This document shows positions 17,188 to 27,567 of a stretch of DNA of 46,662 nucleotides, one piece after another. A program made the position numbers and the translations under genes. The stretch's first letter is position 1; each line of letters opens with the position of its first letter. The notes under the pieces are model-generated. The model did no database searches, was not told where the DNA came from, and saw only the letters and a program-made list of their open reading frames with translations. This DNA is from Pseudomonadota bacterium (GTDB taxonomy: Bacteria > Pseudomonadota > Gammaproteobacteria > Burkholderiales > Burkholderiaceae_C), in NCBI GenBank assembly GCA_021847345.1, contig JAJZTW010000027.1, positions 1 to 46,662 of the forward strand, given 5' to 3'.

Positions 17188-18237
17188 ATGGCAGCCCCTT
17201 CCTTCCTGGCACGCTGGAACCTCGATCCCTACATCCTGGCCATTTTCGGCACGGTCGGCCTGGCCTCCGTGATGCCGGCAAGCGGCGAGGGCGCGGTGGT
17301 GGTGGGGCATGTCACCCAGGGGGTGATCGCGCTGCTGTTCTTCCTGTACGGCTCGCGCCTGTCGCGCGAAGCGGTGGTGGCCGGGTTGACCCATTGGCGC
17401 CTGCAGTTGCTGGTGTTCGCCAGCAGCTTCGTGCTGTTCCCTCTGCTGGGCCTCGGCCTGGGCTGGCTGGTGCGCGGGCTGCTGGCTCCGCCGCTGGTGC
17501 TCGGGCTGATCTTCCTGTCGATGCTGCCGTCGACCATCCAGTCGTCCATCGCGTTCACGTCCATCGGCCGCGGCAACGTGCCGGCCGCGGTGTGCAGCGC
17601 ATCGCTGTCGAACCTGCTGGGCATCGTCATCACGCCGCTGCTCGTCGGCCTTGTGCTCAGCGTCGGCGGTCGAGGCTTCTCGCTGCATGCGGTGTGGGAC
17701 ATCACGCGCCAATTGTTCGTGCCGTTCCTCGCCGGGCAGCTGTCGCGGCCGTGGCTGGGCGCATGGATGTCGCGCAACCGGCGGGTGCTGGGACTGGTCG
17801 ACCGGGGCTCCATCCTGCTGGTGGTCTACACGGCGTTTTCCGAAAGCGTCGTTCGCGGCCTGTGGCACCAGATCGGTGTCGGTTCGCTGCTCTTGCTGCT
17901 GGGGCTGGCGGCGCTGCTGCTGGCCGTGGTGCTGGCCATCACCACCTGGCTCAGCCGGCGCCTGGGCTTCAGCACGCAGGACGAGGTGAGCATCGTGTTC
18001 TGCGGATCCAAGAAGAGCCTGGCCAGCGGCCTGCCGATGGCCAACATCCTGTTCGCGGGCTCTTCGGTAGGCCTGATCGTGCTTCCGCTGATGCTGTTTC
18101 ACCAGATCCAGCTCATGGCCTGCGCGGTGCTGGCCCAGCGCTATGCGCGGCGGGCCGCTGCGCCTGCAGCACAATGCGTGCAGGCGGGATCCGACGTCGT
18201 GCCGGCAGCGGCGGCCGCGGGCCCCGTGCAACCCTGA
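17188..18237 (+). CDS. Bile acid:sodium symporter (BASS/SBF-like) family transporter
   Basis: 349 residues, about 10 hydrophobic segments. Family features are FLYGSRLSREAVVAGL near helix 2, FLSMLPSTIQSSIAFTSIGRGNVPAAVCSASLSN with the conserved Ser/Thr-Gln crossover, and VFCGSKKSLASGLPMANILF near helix 9. This matches the YfeH-type SBF-like subgroup, whose members move organic anions, although substrates are poorly known. The C-terminal 30 residues are Ala-rich and look dispensable. It is probably regulated by the divergent LysR gene. The cytochrome c gene follows after 20 bp and may share the transcript. Confidence 0.88.
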   Translation: MAAPSFLARWNLDPYILAIFGTVGLASVMPASGEGAVVVGHVTQGVIALLFFLYGSRLSREAVVAGLTHWRLQLLVFASSFVLFPLLGLGLGWLVRGLLAPPLVLGLIFLSMLPSTIQSSIAFTSIGRGNVPAAVCSASLSNLLGIVITPLLVGLVLSVGGRGFSLHAVWDITRQLFVPFLAGQLSRPWLGAWMSRNRRVLGLVDRGSILLVVYTAFSESVVRGLWHQIGVGSLLLLLGLAALLLAVVLAITTWLSRRLGFSTQDEVSIVFCGSKKSLASGLPMANILFAGSSVGLIVLPLMLFHQIQLMACAVLAQRYARRAAAPAAQCVQAGSDVVPAAAAAGPVQP

Positions 18238-18257
18238 CTCGATCCGGAGACTCACGC

Positions 18258-18713
18258 ATGCACCCCCTCACGATCGCGGCCGCCCGTTCTCGCGGCACGT
18301 GCCTGCGCATGGGCCTGGCACTGGCCCTGCTGTGCGGCAGCGTCATGGCCGCCGCCGCGCAGCAGCCCGGCGCGGACTCGTCGCAGGTGCGGCTCGGGCG
18401 CTACCTGGTCATGCACGTGGCGATGTGCGCCGATTGCCACACCCCGCGCGGCCCCGGCGGCAGGCTCGACATGTCGCGCTGGCTGCAGGGAGCCCCGATC
18501 GGCTCGCGTCCGCTGCACCCGCGGCCCTGGGCCGTGCGCGCGCCGGCGATCGCCGGCTTGCCGGCGGGCTGGACCACGGCGCAGGTCGTGCACCTGCTGC
18601 GCACCGGCGAGCGCCCCGACGGCAGCCACCCGCTGCCACCGATGCCTCCGTACCGCATGGACGCGCGCGACGCGCGCGCGGTGGCGGCCTACCTGGCGTC
18701 GCTTGCGCACTGA
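18258..18713 (+). CDS. Small monoheme cytochrome c
   Basis: 151 residues. A long N-terminal export signal ends near AAAAQQPGA. A single heme site, CADCH, lies around residues 57-61 after RLGRYLVMHVAM, and the likely axial Met is in LPPMPPYRM near the C-terminus; Asp-Arg-Ala-Val-Ala-Ala-Tyr-Leu at the end is the usual final helix. It is similar to c-type subunits of dehydrogenases that read (C)xxCHTPRGPGG. Periplasmic electron transfer is expected. CCGGAGA seven bases upstream supports the ATG. The redox partner is not adjacent; the BASS carrier precedes it, the AzlC gene follows. Confidence 0.88.
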   Translation: MHPLTIAAARSRGTCLRMGLALALLCGSVMAAAAQQPGADSSQVRLGRYLVMHVAMCADCHTPRGPGGRLDMSRWLQGAPIGSRPLHPRPWAVRAPAIAGLPAGWTTAQVVHLLRTGERPDGSHPLPPMPPYRMDARDARAVAAYLASLAH

Positions 18714-18840
18714 CAGCGGTGCGGCGGCAGGGGCCGCGTTTGCGCGAGCCGATGTCGCGCCGTAGCCGGGCGTTGAAGCAGGCGTAGAGCAGCGCGAACC
18801 CCGACACAGGTGCTGGGATCCGGCCGAGAATGGGTCGCCG

Positions 18841-19599
18841 ATGGATCCCGAGATGAGCAACCTGCATGCACCAGCTGCCGCAGCCCCGCCGTCGGGGCTC
18901 GGCGCCTCCCCGGCGAGCGAGTTCCGGCGCGGACTCGTCGACTCGCTGCCGCTGCAGATCGGCTTCGCTCCGGTGGCGCTGGTGCTCGGCGCGCGCGCTG
19001 CCGAGCGCGGGCTCGGCATGCTCAGCGTCGCGCTGCTGACCGGACTGAACTTCGCGGGTGGCTCGGAGTTCGCGGCCTTGCGGGTGTGGAGCCACCCGCC
19101 GGACGTGCTGCTGATCGTCGCCATGACCCTGCTGATCAACAGTCGGCACATCCTGCTCGGCGCCGCGTTGGCGCCGCTGATGCGCCACCTGCCGCGCCGC
19201 CGCGCGCTGGCGGCCCTTTTCCTGATGAGCGACGAGAGCTGGGCCCTCGCGTATGGCGATGCGCAGCGCCATGCGCGGCCCCGGATCAGCACGCTGTACT
19301 ACCTCGGCGCGGCCGCCGGGCTGTACGTTTCGTGGGTGGGGTGCGCGACTCTGGGCGCGCGACTCGGGCCGCTGGTCGGAGATCCCAGGCGCTACGGTTT
19401 CGACATGGCCTTCGTCGCCGTGTTCCTGCTGCTGCTGCGCAGCATGTGGCAAGGGCGTCGAACCGCTCGCCCCTGGCTGGTCAGCCTGTTCTGCGCCGGC
19501 CTGCTCAGCCGTGTGCTTGCCGGCCCCTGGTATCTGCCGATCGGCGCCGGCGCCGGTGTGCTGAGCGCCTTGTGGTGGTCCTATCGGGACGGGGTGTGA
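18841..19599 (+). CDS. azlC: AzlC-family branched-chain amino acid exporter, large subunit
   Basis: 252 residues with multiple membrane segments. AzlC hallmarks: EFRRGLVDSLPLQIGFAPVALVLG at the first helix, LLTGLNFAGGSEFAAL in the second, MTLLINSRHILLGAALAP and LFLMSDESWALAY. With the small AzlD partner it exports branched-chain or related amino acids. The first ATG (18841) is used; a second in-frame ATG at 18853 is equally possible, with no decisive ribosome site. The TGA overlaps the AzlD ATG by one base, showing translational coupling. Confidence 0.92.
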   Translation: MDPEMSNLHAPAAAAPPSGLGASPASEFRRGLVDSLPLQIGFAPVALVLGARAAERGLGMLSVALLTGLNFAGGSEFAALRVWSHPPDVLLIVAMTLLINSRHILLGAALAPLMRHLPRRRALAALFLMSDESWALAYGDAQRHARPRISTLYYLGAAAGLYVSWVGCATLGARLGPLVGDPRRYGFDMAFVAVFLLLLRSMWQGRRTARPWLVSLFCAGLLSRVLAGPWYLPIGAGAGVLSALWWSYRDGV

Positions 19600-19904
19600 T
19601 GGGCCTGGCGAGCCTCGTCACCATCGTGCTCATGGGGGTTGCAACCTACGCAACGCGCATCCTGGGTTATCTGCTGCTCGGGGACCGCGTACCGAACCCG
19701 CGGCTGCGCGCATTGATGCAGGTCGCGCCCGGCTGCGTTCTCGTGTCGGCGATCGCTCCGTCCTTCGCGACGACCAATCTCGCCGATCTGCTCGGCCTGG
19801 GGATCACCGTGTTGGCCGCCACGCGCCTGCCGACGCTGCCCACCGTGCTCGTCGGCGTGGTCTGCACGGGTCTGCTGCGCCACTGGCTGCCGGGGGCGTT
19901 GTAG
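19599..19904 (+). CDS. azlD: AzlD-family small subunit of branched-chain amino acid exporter
   Basis: 101 residues, about four helices, beginning MGLASLVTIVLMGVATYATRILGYLLLG; the TYATR segment and the LRALMQVAPGCVLVSAIAP stretch are typical for AzlD. The start codon overlaps the azlC stop (TGATG), so the two subunits are produced together. The gene ends 12 bp from the stop of cadR, in convergent orientation, with no terminator hairpin that I could see. Confidence 0.9.
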   Translation: MGLASLVTIVLMGVATYATRILGYLLLGDRVPNPRLRALMQVAPGCVLVSAIAPSFATTNLADLLGLGITVLAATRLPTLPTVLVGVVCTGLLRHWLPGAL

Positions 19905-19916
19905 ACATTCGCCGGA

Positions 19917-20369
19917 TCAACCGGCGACGTGCGACGGGCGTTCCGGGGCGGCCACGGGGGCGTCGTGAGCGGCCCGTGTGAGCCCGCGCAGGATGCCGCA
20001 GTGCCCGGCGCTGCGGGCTGCGCCGCAATGCCCGCGCAGTTCACGCAACTGGCGTTGCAGCGCGCGCAGCTGGCGAATGCGCCGCGATACATGCTCCAGG
20101 TGCTCGTCGAGCAGCGCATTGACATCGCCGCAATCTCGCTCGGGGGCGTCCTTGAAACGCAGCAGCAGGCGCACTTCATCGAGCGACATGTCGAGGCTGC
20201 GGCAATAGCGGATGAACTGCAGGCGCTCGCGATGCCGCGTGTCGTAGAGCCGAAAGTTGCCGCTGCTGCGCGGCGGCTGCGGCAGCAGGCCCTCGTGTTC
20301 GTAATAGCGGATGGTCTCGATGGGGGTCGAGCAGGCGCTGGCCAACTCGCCGATTCGCATGGTCGCCAT
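19917..20369 (-). CDS. cadR: MerR-family Cd/Pb-responsive regulator CadR
   Basis: 150 residues. An N-terminal MerR DNA-binding domain (MRIGELASACSTPIETIRYYEHEGLLP) leads into the dimerisation helix and metal-binding C-terminus. Numbered from the second Met (MRIGEL), Cys77 in ERDCGDVN, Cys112 in LRGHC and a Cys at 121 match the three-Cys site of CadR/PbrR proteins. A His-containing tail (AAHDAP...PSHVAG) also fits CadR. The start at 20369 has GAGGAG seven bases upstream; the internal ATG at 20360 is the alternative. It is divergent from the metal ATPase and expected to bind the promoter at 20405-20435, activating cadA when Cd, Pb or Zn is bound. Confidence 0.93.
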   Translation of the reverse strand: MATMRIGELASACSTPIETIRYYEHEGLLPQPPRSSGNFRLYDTRHRERLQFIRYCRSLDMSLDEVRLLLRFKDAPERDCGDVNALLDEHLEHVSRRIRQLRALQRQLRELRGHCGAARSAGHCGILRGLTRAAHDAPVAAPERPSHVAG

Positions 20370-20404
20370 GGTCTTACTCCTCGCAGGGCCTTCAGTGTAG
20401 GTCC

Positions 20405-20435
20405 TTGACTCTGTAGTTGCTTCAGGTTTTCCAAT
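20405..20435 (+). promoter_or_regulatory. MerR-type promoter/operator of cadA
   Basis: TTGACT (-35, 20405-20410), a 19-bp spacer and TCCAAT (-10, 20430-20435). The over-long spacer carries the dyad CTGTAGTTGCTTCAG, the layout typical of MerR-family targets, where the regulator untwists DNA to align the two hexamers. It is very close in appearance to published cadA/pbrA promoters. Expected transcription start is at or within a few bases of the cadA ATG at 20442. Confidence 0.85.
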
Positions 20436-20441
20436 CTCCTC

Positions 20442-22715
<2,274 letters not shown>

Positions 22716-22817
22716 CGCAGGCCGCCCAGCGGCGGCGCCGGTCGGTGCTTGCGTCGCACGCGTACACTGCGCCCTCCGGCGCATCCGCCTTCCGGGGGCG
22801 CCGGCCACGACCCCGCC

Positions 22818-23822
22818 GTGACCCACGACACCTCCGAAATTCCCTACGCCGACCTGACCCCCGACGCCGTGCTCAACGCCGTCGACAGCGTCGGGCCGCG
22901 CTGCGACGGCCGCCTGTTGCAGCTCAACAGCTTCGAGAACCGCGTGTTCCAGGTCGGGCTCGACGAAGGCGGGCTGCTGATCGCCAAGTTCTACCGACCC
23001 GGGCGCTGGAGCGACGCGCAGATCGCCGAGGAGCACGCCTTCACGCGCGAGCTGGCGCAGCGCGAGATCCCGGCGGTGCCGCCGCTCGAGCTGGGTGGGC
23101 GCACGCTGCACGCCTGGGGGCGGCACCGTTTCGCACTGTTCCCGCGCCAGGGCGGGCGTGCCCCGGAGCTGGACGACGAACACACGCTGGAATGGCTGGG
23201 GCGCTACCTCGGACGCATGCACGCGGTCGGCGCCGGCAGCTCCTACCGGCATCGGCCGGCCCTGGACATCGAAAGCTTCGGTACGCGATCGCGCGATTTC
23301 CTGCTTCAGGGCAAGTGGGTTCCCGAGTCCCTGCTCGCGGCCTGGAGCAGCGTGGCCGAGCAGGCGCTGCAGGGGGCGCGCGAGGCCTGGCAGCGGGCGG
23401 GCCAGCCGCAGTCGTTGCGCCTGCATGGAGACTGCCATGTCGGCAACCTGCACTGGACCGACGACGGCCCGCATTTCGTCGATTTCGACGACAGCCGCAG
23501 CGGCCCAGCGGTGCAGGACCTGTGGATGCTGCTGTCCGGCGACGAGCACGACATGCGAGCGCAGTTCGCCGCCCTGCTGCGCGGCTACGAGATGTTCCGC
23601 GAGTTCGATCGCCGCGAGCTGCATCTGGTGGAGCCCCTGCGAACCCTGCGCCTGTTGCACTACAGCGCGTGGATCGCGCAGCGCTGGCACGATCCTGCGT
23701 TCCCCGCCGCGTTCCCGTGGTTCGGCAGCGAGCGCTACTGGCAGGACCGCATCCTGGAACTGCGCGAGCAGGTCGCGCTGATGGCCGAGCCGCCGCTGCT
23801 GGGGTCGGGTTACCAAGGCTGA
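22818..23822 (+). CDS. srkA: SrkA/YihE-type protein kinase
   Basis: 334 residues from a GTG (VTHDTSEIPYADL), which matches the family's usual length (about 328); the upstream open frame looks non-coding. Kinase features: LNSFENRVFQVGLDEGGLLIAKFYRPGRW with the catalytic Lys in AKFY, RLHGDCHVGNLHW (catalytic Asp, Asn) and HFVDFDDSRSGP (metal-binding DFD). These aminoglycoside-phosphotransferase-like Ser/Thr kinases (stress response kinase A) help with envelope stress and growth recovery. No matching dsbA follows, unlike in enterobacteria. It precedes a small membrane protein gene. Confidence 0.9.
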   Translation: MTHDTSEIPYADLTPDAVLNAVDSVGPRCDGRLLQLNSFENRVFQVGLDEGGLLIAKFYRPGRWSDAQIAEEHAFTRELAQREIPAVPPLELGGRTLHAWGRHRFALFPRQGGRAPELDDEHTLEWLGRYLGRMHAVGAGSSYRHRPALDIESFGTRSRDFLLQGKWVPESLLAAWSSVAEQALQGAREAWQRAGQPQSLRLHGDCHVGNLHWTDDGPHFVDFDDSRSGPAVQDLWMLLSGDEHDMRAQFAALLRGYEMFREFDRRELHLVEPLRTLRLLHYSAWIAQRWHDPAFPAAFPWFGSERYWQDRILELREQVALMAEPPLLGSGYQG

Positions 23823-23882
23823 GGGCGTCGAACGGGACGCTCGCGTTCCTACAATCGGCACAACCCGACCCGCGCCCATCCC

Positions 23883-24101
23883 ATGTACTCCCTGCTGCTG
23901 TCGATCGTGGCCTACCCCATCGTGGCCTGGTGGCTGCATCGCCGCCTGGAGGACTGGCTCGAACCCGGGCTGGTGCGCCGCATGCTCGTGTTCCTGCTGG
24001 CCAGCATCGCCTGCTGGGCGCTGTCGAGCGTGATCGACTGGGCCTTTCCCGGCCAGGCCATCCACTTGATGGGAGCCCTGCGCGCCGGAGCGTCGCGCTG
24101 A
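23883..24101 (+). CDS. Small two-helix membrane protein
   Basis: 72 residues, MYSLLLSIVAYPIVAWWLHRRLEDWLEPG then a second hydrophobic segment VFLLASIACWALSSVIDWAF. Between the helices lies a charged loop. The frame is uninterrupted and uses the host codon pattern, and the ATG follows a short spacer. No family recognised. It lies between the kinase gene (60-bp gap) and the MacA-like gene (73-bp gap), same strand. Confidence 0.6.
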   Translation: MYSLLLSIVAYPIVAWWLHRRLEDWLEPGLVRRMLVFLLASIACWALSSVIDWAFPGQAIHLMGALRAGASR

Positions 24102-24174
24102 TCTGGGTCAACGCGCGGCGCCTGCTGCCGGGCGTACAAGACAGGATGTCACCGAAGATTTCGGGAGGTCATCC

Positions 24175-25386
24175 GTGTCGCGCTGGAAAACAGCATCGCT
24201 GCAGCGCCGCCTGGCGTGGATCGGCGGGCTCGCCGGGGTGGTGCTGGCCGCGCTGGCCGTCGCGTGGTGGGCCGGGCATCGCAGCCCTGCCGTGCAATAC
24301 CTGCGCGCGCCGGTCACGCGCGGCACGGTGGCACGCAGCATCAGCGCCACGGGCACCGTCAATCCGGTGCTCACGGTCATCGTCGGCTCGTATGTGTCGG
24401 GGGTGATCCAGGCCCAGTACTGCGACTTCAACACCCGCGTGCGCAAGGGACAGCTGTGCGCGCGCATCGATCCGCGCCCCTACCAGACCGTGGTCGACCA
24501 GAACACCGCGCAGCTCGGCGTGGCTCGGGCTCAATTGCAGAAGGACCGCGCGAACCTGGAGTACGCGCGCATCAACGAGGCCCGCCAGGCCGGGCTGGTC
24601 GGGCGCGGCGTGGTGTCGCAGGACGTGGTCGATGCCGCGCGCAACGCCCTGCGCCAGGCCCGCGCGCAGGTGTTGCTCGACCAGGCCACGGTGCGCGAGC
24701 GCGAGGCCTCGCTGGAGGCGGCCCGCGTCAACCTCGGCTACACCGACATCGTCTCGCCGGTCGACGGCACCGTGGTGTCGCGCAATGTCACCATCGGCCA
24801 GACGGTTGCAGCCAGTTTCCAGACCCCCACGCTGTTCCTGATCGCCACCGACCTGACACGCATGCAGGTCGACGCCAATGTCAGCGAAAGCGACATCGGC
24901 AGCGTGCACACCGGCGACACCGCACGCTTCAGCGTGGAGGCCTGGCCGGGGCGGGTGTTCGACGCCCGCGTGGTGCAGGTGCGCCAGGCGCCGCAGGCGG
25001 TGCAGAACGTCATCACCTACGACGTCGTGGTCGCCGTAGACAACCCGCAGCTGCTGCTCAAGCCGGGCATGACCGCCACCGTGAGCATCGTCACCGCGCA
25101 GCGCGACGGCGTGTTGCGCGTGCCCGACCAGGCGCTGCGCTTCCAGCCTTCCGGCATGCCGCAGGGCGCGACCGGCGCGGGCCGCGGCGCCGCGGCGCAG
25201 CAGCGTGTGTGGATGCTGCGCGACGGTCGTCCGGTGGCGGTGCCGGTACGCATCGGGCTCGACGACGACACCCATGCCGAGCTGCTCGGCGGCGCGCTGG
25301 CGCAGGGCGACGAGGTGATCGTGGGCGAGCAGCGGCCGTCGGCCGCCGCGGCGCGCGCGGCCACGCCGATGCGCTTCGGGCTGTAG
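24175..25386 (+). CDS. macA: MacA-type periplasmic adaptor subunit of tripartite efflux pump
   Basis: 403 residues. An N-terminal transmembrane anchor (LAWIGGLAGVVLAALAVAWWAG, about 11-33) precedes the membrane-fusion domain: biotinyl-lipoyl halves (GTVARSISATGTVNPVLTVIVGSYVSGVI and LGYTDIVSPVDGTVVSRNVTIGQTVAA), a long coiled-coil hairpin between them, and beta-barrel and membrane-proximal domains (VLRVPDQALRFQP). It connects the MacB ABC transporter to the outer-membrane factor. The GTG start has GGGAGG six bases before it. The macB gene begins 24 bp after the stop. Substrate could be a macrolide, lipopeptide or siderophore; not determinable. Confidence 0.9.
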   Translation: MSRWKTASLQRRLAWIGGLAGVVLAALAVAWWAGHRSPAVQYLRAPVTRGTVARSISATGTVNPVLTVIVGSYVSGVIQAQYCDFNTRVRKGQLCARIDPRPYQTVVDQNTAQLGVARAQLQKDRANLEYARINEARQAGLVGRGVVSQDVVDAARNALRQARAQVLLDQATVREREASLEAARVNLGYTDIVSPVDGTVVSRNVTIGQTVAASFQTPTLFLIATDLTRMQVDANVSESDIGSVHTGDTARFSVEAWPGRVFDARVVQVRQAPQAVQNVITYDVVVAVDNPQLLLKPGMTATVSIVTAQRDGVLRVPDQALRFQPSGMPQGATGAGRGAAAQQRVWMLRDGRPVAVPVRIGLDDDTHAELLGGALAQGDEVIVGEQRPSAAAARAATPMRFGL

Positions 25387-25410
25387 GCGCGAAGCTCGGG
25401 GAGATCGGGC

Positions 25411-27567
25411 ATGTCGAGCGCGCCGCCCGCGGTCATCGAACTGCGCCAGGTCTCGCGGGTCTACGTGGCCGGCGGCACCGAGGTGCGCGCGCTCGATGCC
25501 GTCGACCTGCGGGTGGCGCGCGGCGAATTCCTCGCCATCATGGGTTCGTCGGGTTCGGGAAAATCCACGCTGATGCACCTTTGCGGCTGCCTCGACCGCG
25601 CCAGCGGCGGCAGCTACCGCTTCGACGGGGTCGATGTCGCCGGGCTCGACGAACCGGCGCTGGCGCGCCTGCGCGGCGAGCGCATCGGATTCGTGTTCCA
25701 GAGCTTCAACCTGCTGGCGCGCACCAGCGCGCTGGACAACGTGGCGCTGCCGCTGCTGTATGGCAGTGGCGGGCCGGCGCGGCGGCGCGAGCGGGTGCAG
25801 CGCGCGCGCGAGGCGCTGGCGCGCCTGGGCCTGAGCGGACGCGAGTCCAACACGCCGGGGCAGCTCTCCGGTGGTCAGCAGCAGCGCGTGGCCATCGCCC
25901 GTGCGCTGATCAACCGCCCGGCGCTGCTGCTGGCCGACGAGCCGACCGGCAACCTCGACACCCGCACGTCGCACGAGATCATGCACACCCTGCGCAGGCT
26001 CAACGTCGAGCAGGGCGTGACCGTGGTGGTGGTGACCCACGAAAGCGATATCGCCGCCTACGCCGACCGCGTGATCACGATGCGCGACGGACGCATCGTG
26101 TCCGACCTGCGCAATGCCCATCCGACCGACGTCGACGGCGGCGCGCCGACGGCCGAGCCGGCACAGGAATCGGCACGGGCGTCGGCGCCGGACGCAGCAC
26201 CGTCCGCGTTGAGCGGCAGCGGTTTCGCCGGCATGATCGTGGCCGCCGCCGCGCAGGCCATCGCGCGCAACAAGATGCGCTCGGCGCTGACCATGCTCGG
26301 GGTGTTCATCGGCGTGGCGGCGCTGATCGTGATGGTCGCGGTGGGGCAGGGCGCCAACGCCGCGGTGCGCCGGCAGATCGAGAGCCTGGGCACCAATCTG
26401 CTGGTCGTCGTGCCTGGTGCGACGACGCGCACGGGGGTGCGCGCGGGCTTCGGCAGCGCGTCCACGCTGACCACCGCCGACGCGCGCGCGTTGCGCCGCG
26501 ATGCCAGCGCGGTGTCCGGCGTGGCCTGGATGATCCGCCAGCTCGGCCAGGTGCAGTACGCCAGCAACAACTGGAGCACCAGCATCCAGGGCGTGACCCC
26601 GGCCTACCTGCCGATGACCAACTGGCACGTGGCGAGCGGGCGCGGCCTCGAGGCGGCCGACGAGCGCTCGGCAGCCATGGTGGCGGTGATCGGACAGACC
26701 GTGGCGCGCGAATTGTTCGGCGCGCACGAGAACCCGCTGGGGGCCGGCATGCTGGTCAAGGGCCGCAGCGTGCGCATCGTCGGCCTGCTCGCGGCGAAGG
26801 GCCAGACGCCCTACGGCCAGGACCAGGACGACCTCGTGATGCTGCCCTTCAGCGCCGCGCAGCAGAAGATCCTGGGGGTGGCCGCTCCGAGCCAGTCGCA
26901 GGCAGTGGCGGTGACCGCTCTGGGAAGCGCCAGCGTGCCGGTGAGCAACACGGCGGCGGCGTTCCCGGCGCCGCCCAACCCCTACAACATTCCGCCGCGC
27001 CTGAGTGGCTACGTCAACGTGATCTTCGTGCAGGCGGCCAGCCCCGAGCAGGTGGGCGAGGCCATGCGCCAGGTCACCGAGGTGCTGCGCCGCCGGCACC
27101 GCATCCGCGCCGGTGACACCGCGGACTTCTCGGTGCGCAACCTGAGCCAGATCGCCGAGACCGCGCAGAGCTCGTCGGCCATCATGGCCCTGCTGCTCGC
27201 GGTCGTGGCGTCGATCTCGCTGCTGGTCGGAGGCATCGGCATCATGAACATCCTGCTGGTGTCGGTGACCGAGCGCACGCGCGAGATCGGCTTGCGCATG
27301 GCCATCGGCGCGCGGCGCCTGCACGTGCTGTGGCAGTTCCTGGCCGAGGCGGTGTTCCTCAGCGCCACCGGTGGAGTGGCAGGCATCGCCTGCGGCGTGG
27401 CGCTGTCGGCCGCGGTATCGATGCTGGCCCACTGGCCCACGCTGCTGTCGCCGGCGGCCATGGCCGGGGGTTTCGGCTTCGCCGCCGCCGTGGGAGTGTT
27501 CTTCGGCTACTACCCGGCGCGCAAGGCCGCGCACCTGGACCCCATCGAGGCCTTGCGCTATGAGTGA
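25411..27567 (+). CDS. macB: MacB-type ABC efflux transporter (ATPase-permease fusion)
   Basis: 718 residues. N-terminal ATPase: Walker A GSSGSGKST at 46-54 (K51), Q-loop FVFQSFN, signature LSGGQQQRVAIARAL, Walker B LLLADEPTG and the H-loop in VTHES. A linker around 240-275 leads to TM1 (ALTMLGVFIGVAALIVMVAVGQG), the large periplasmic MacB core (about 300-590), then three C-terminal helices of the FtsX type (IMNILLVSVTERTREIGLRMAIGAR). It uses mechanotransmission, pushing substrate from the periplasm through the adaptor and outer-membrane channel. The stop overlaps the next start by eight bases, so the three pump genes are one operon. Confidence 0.94.
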   Translation: MSSAPPAVIELRQVSRVYVAGGTEVRALDAVDLRVARGEFLAIMGSSGSGKSTLMHLCGCLDRASGGSYRFDGVDVAGLDEPALARLRGERIGFVFQSFNLLARTSALDNVALPLLYGSGGPARRRERVQRAREALARLGLSGRESNTPGQLSGGQQQRVAIARALINRPALLLADEPTGNLDTRTSHEIMHTLRRLNVEQGVTVVVVTHESDIAAYADRVITMRDGRIVSDLRNAHPTDVDGGAPTAEPAQESARASAPDAAPSALSGSGFAGMIVAAAAQAIARNKMRSALTMLGVFIGVAALIVMVAVGQGANAAVRRQIESLGTNLLVVVPGATTRTGVRAGFGSASTLTTADARALRRDASAVSGVAWMIRQLGQVQYASNNWSTSIQGVTPAYLPMTNWHVASGRGLEAADERSAAMVAVIGQTVARELFGAHENPLGAGMLVKGRSVRIVGLLAAKGQTPYGQDQDDLVMLPFSAAQQKILGVAAPSQSQAVAVTALGSASVPVSNTAAAFPAPPNPYNIPPRLSGYVNVIFVQAASPEQVGEAMRQVTEVLRRRHRIRAGDTADFSVRNLSQIAETAQSSSAIMALLLAVVASISLLVGGIGIMNILLVSVTERTREIGLRMAIGARRLHVLWQFLAEAVFLSATGGVAGIACGVALSAAVSMLAHWPTLLSPAAMAGGFGFAAAVGVFFGYYPARKAAHLDPIEALRYE

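Noticed and set aside
24169-27534. 1121-residue minus-strand open frame
   Set aside because: Antisense to macA and macB, rich in Arg/His/Ala, no domain; the plus strand holds clear genes.
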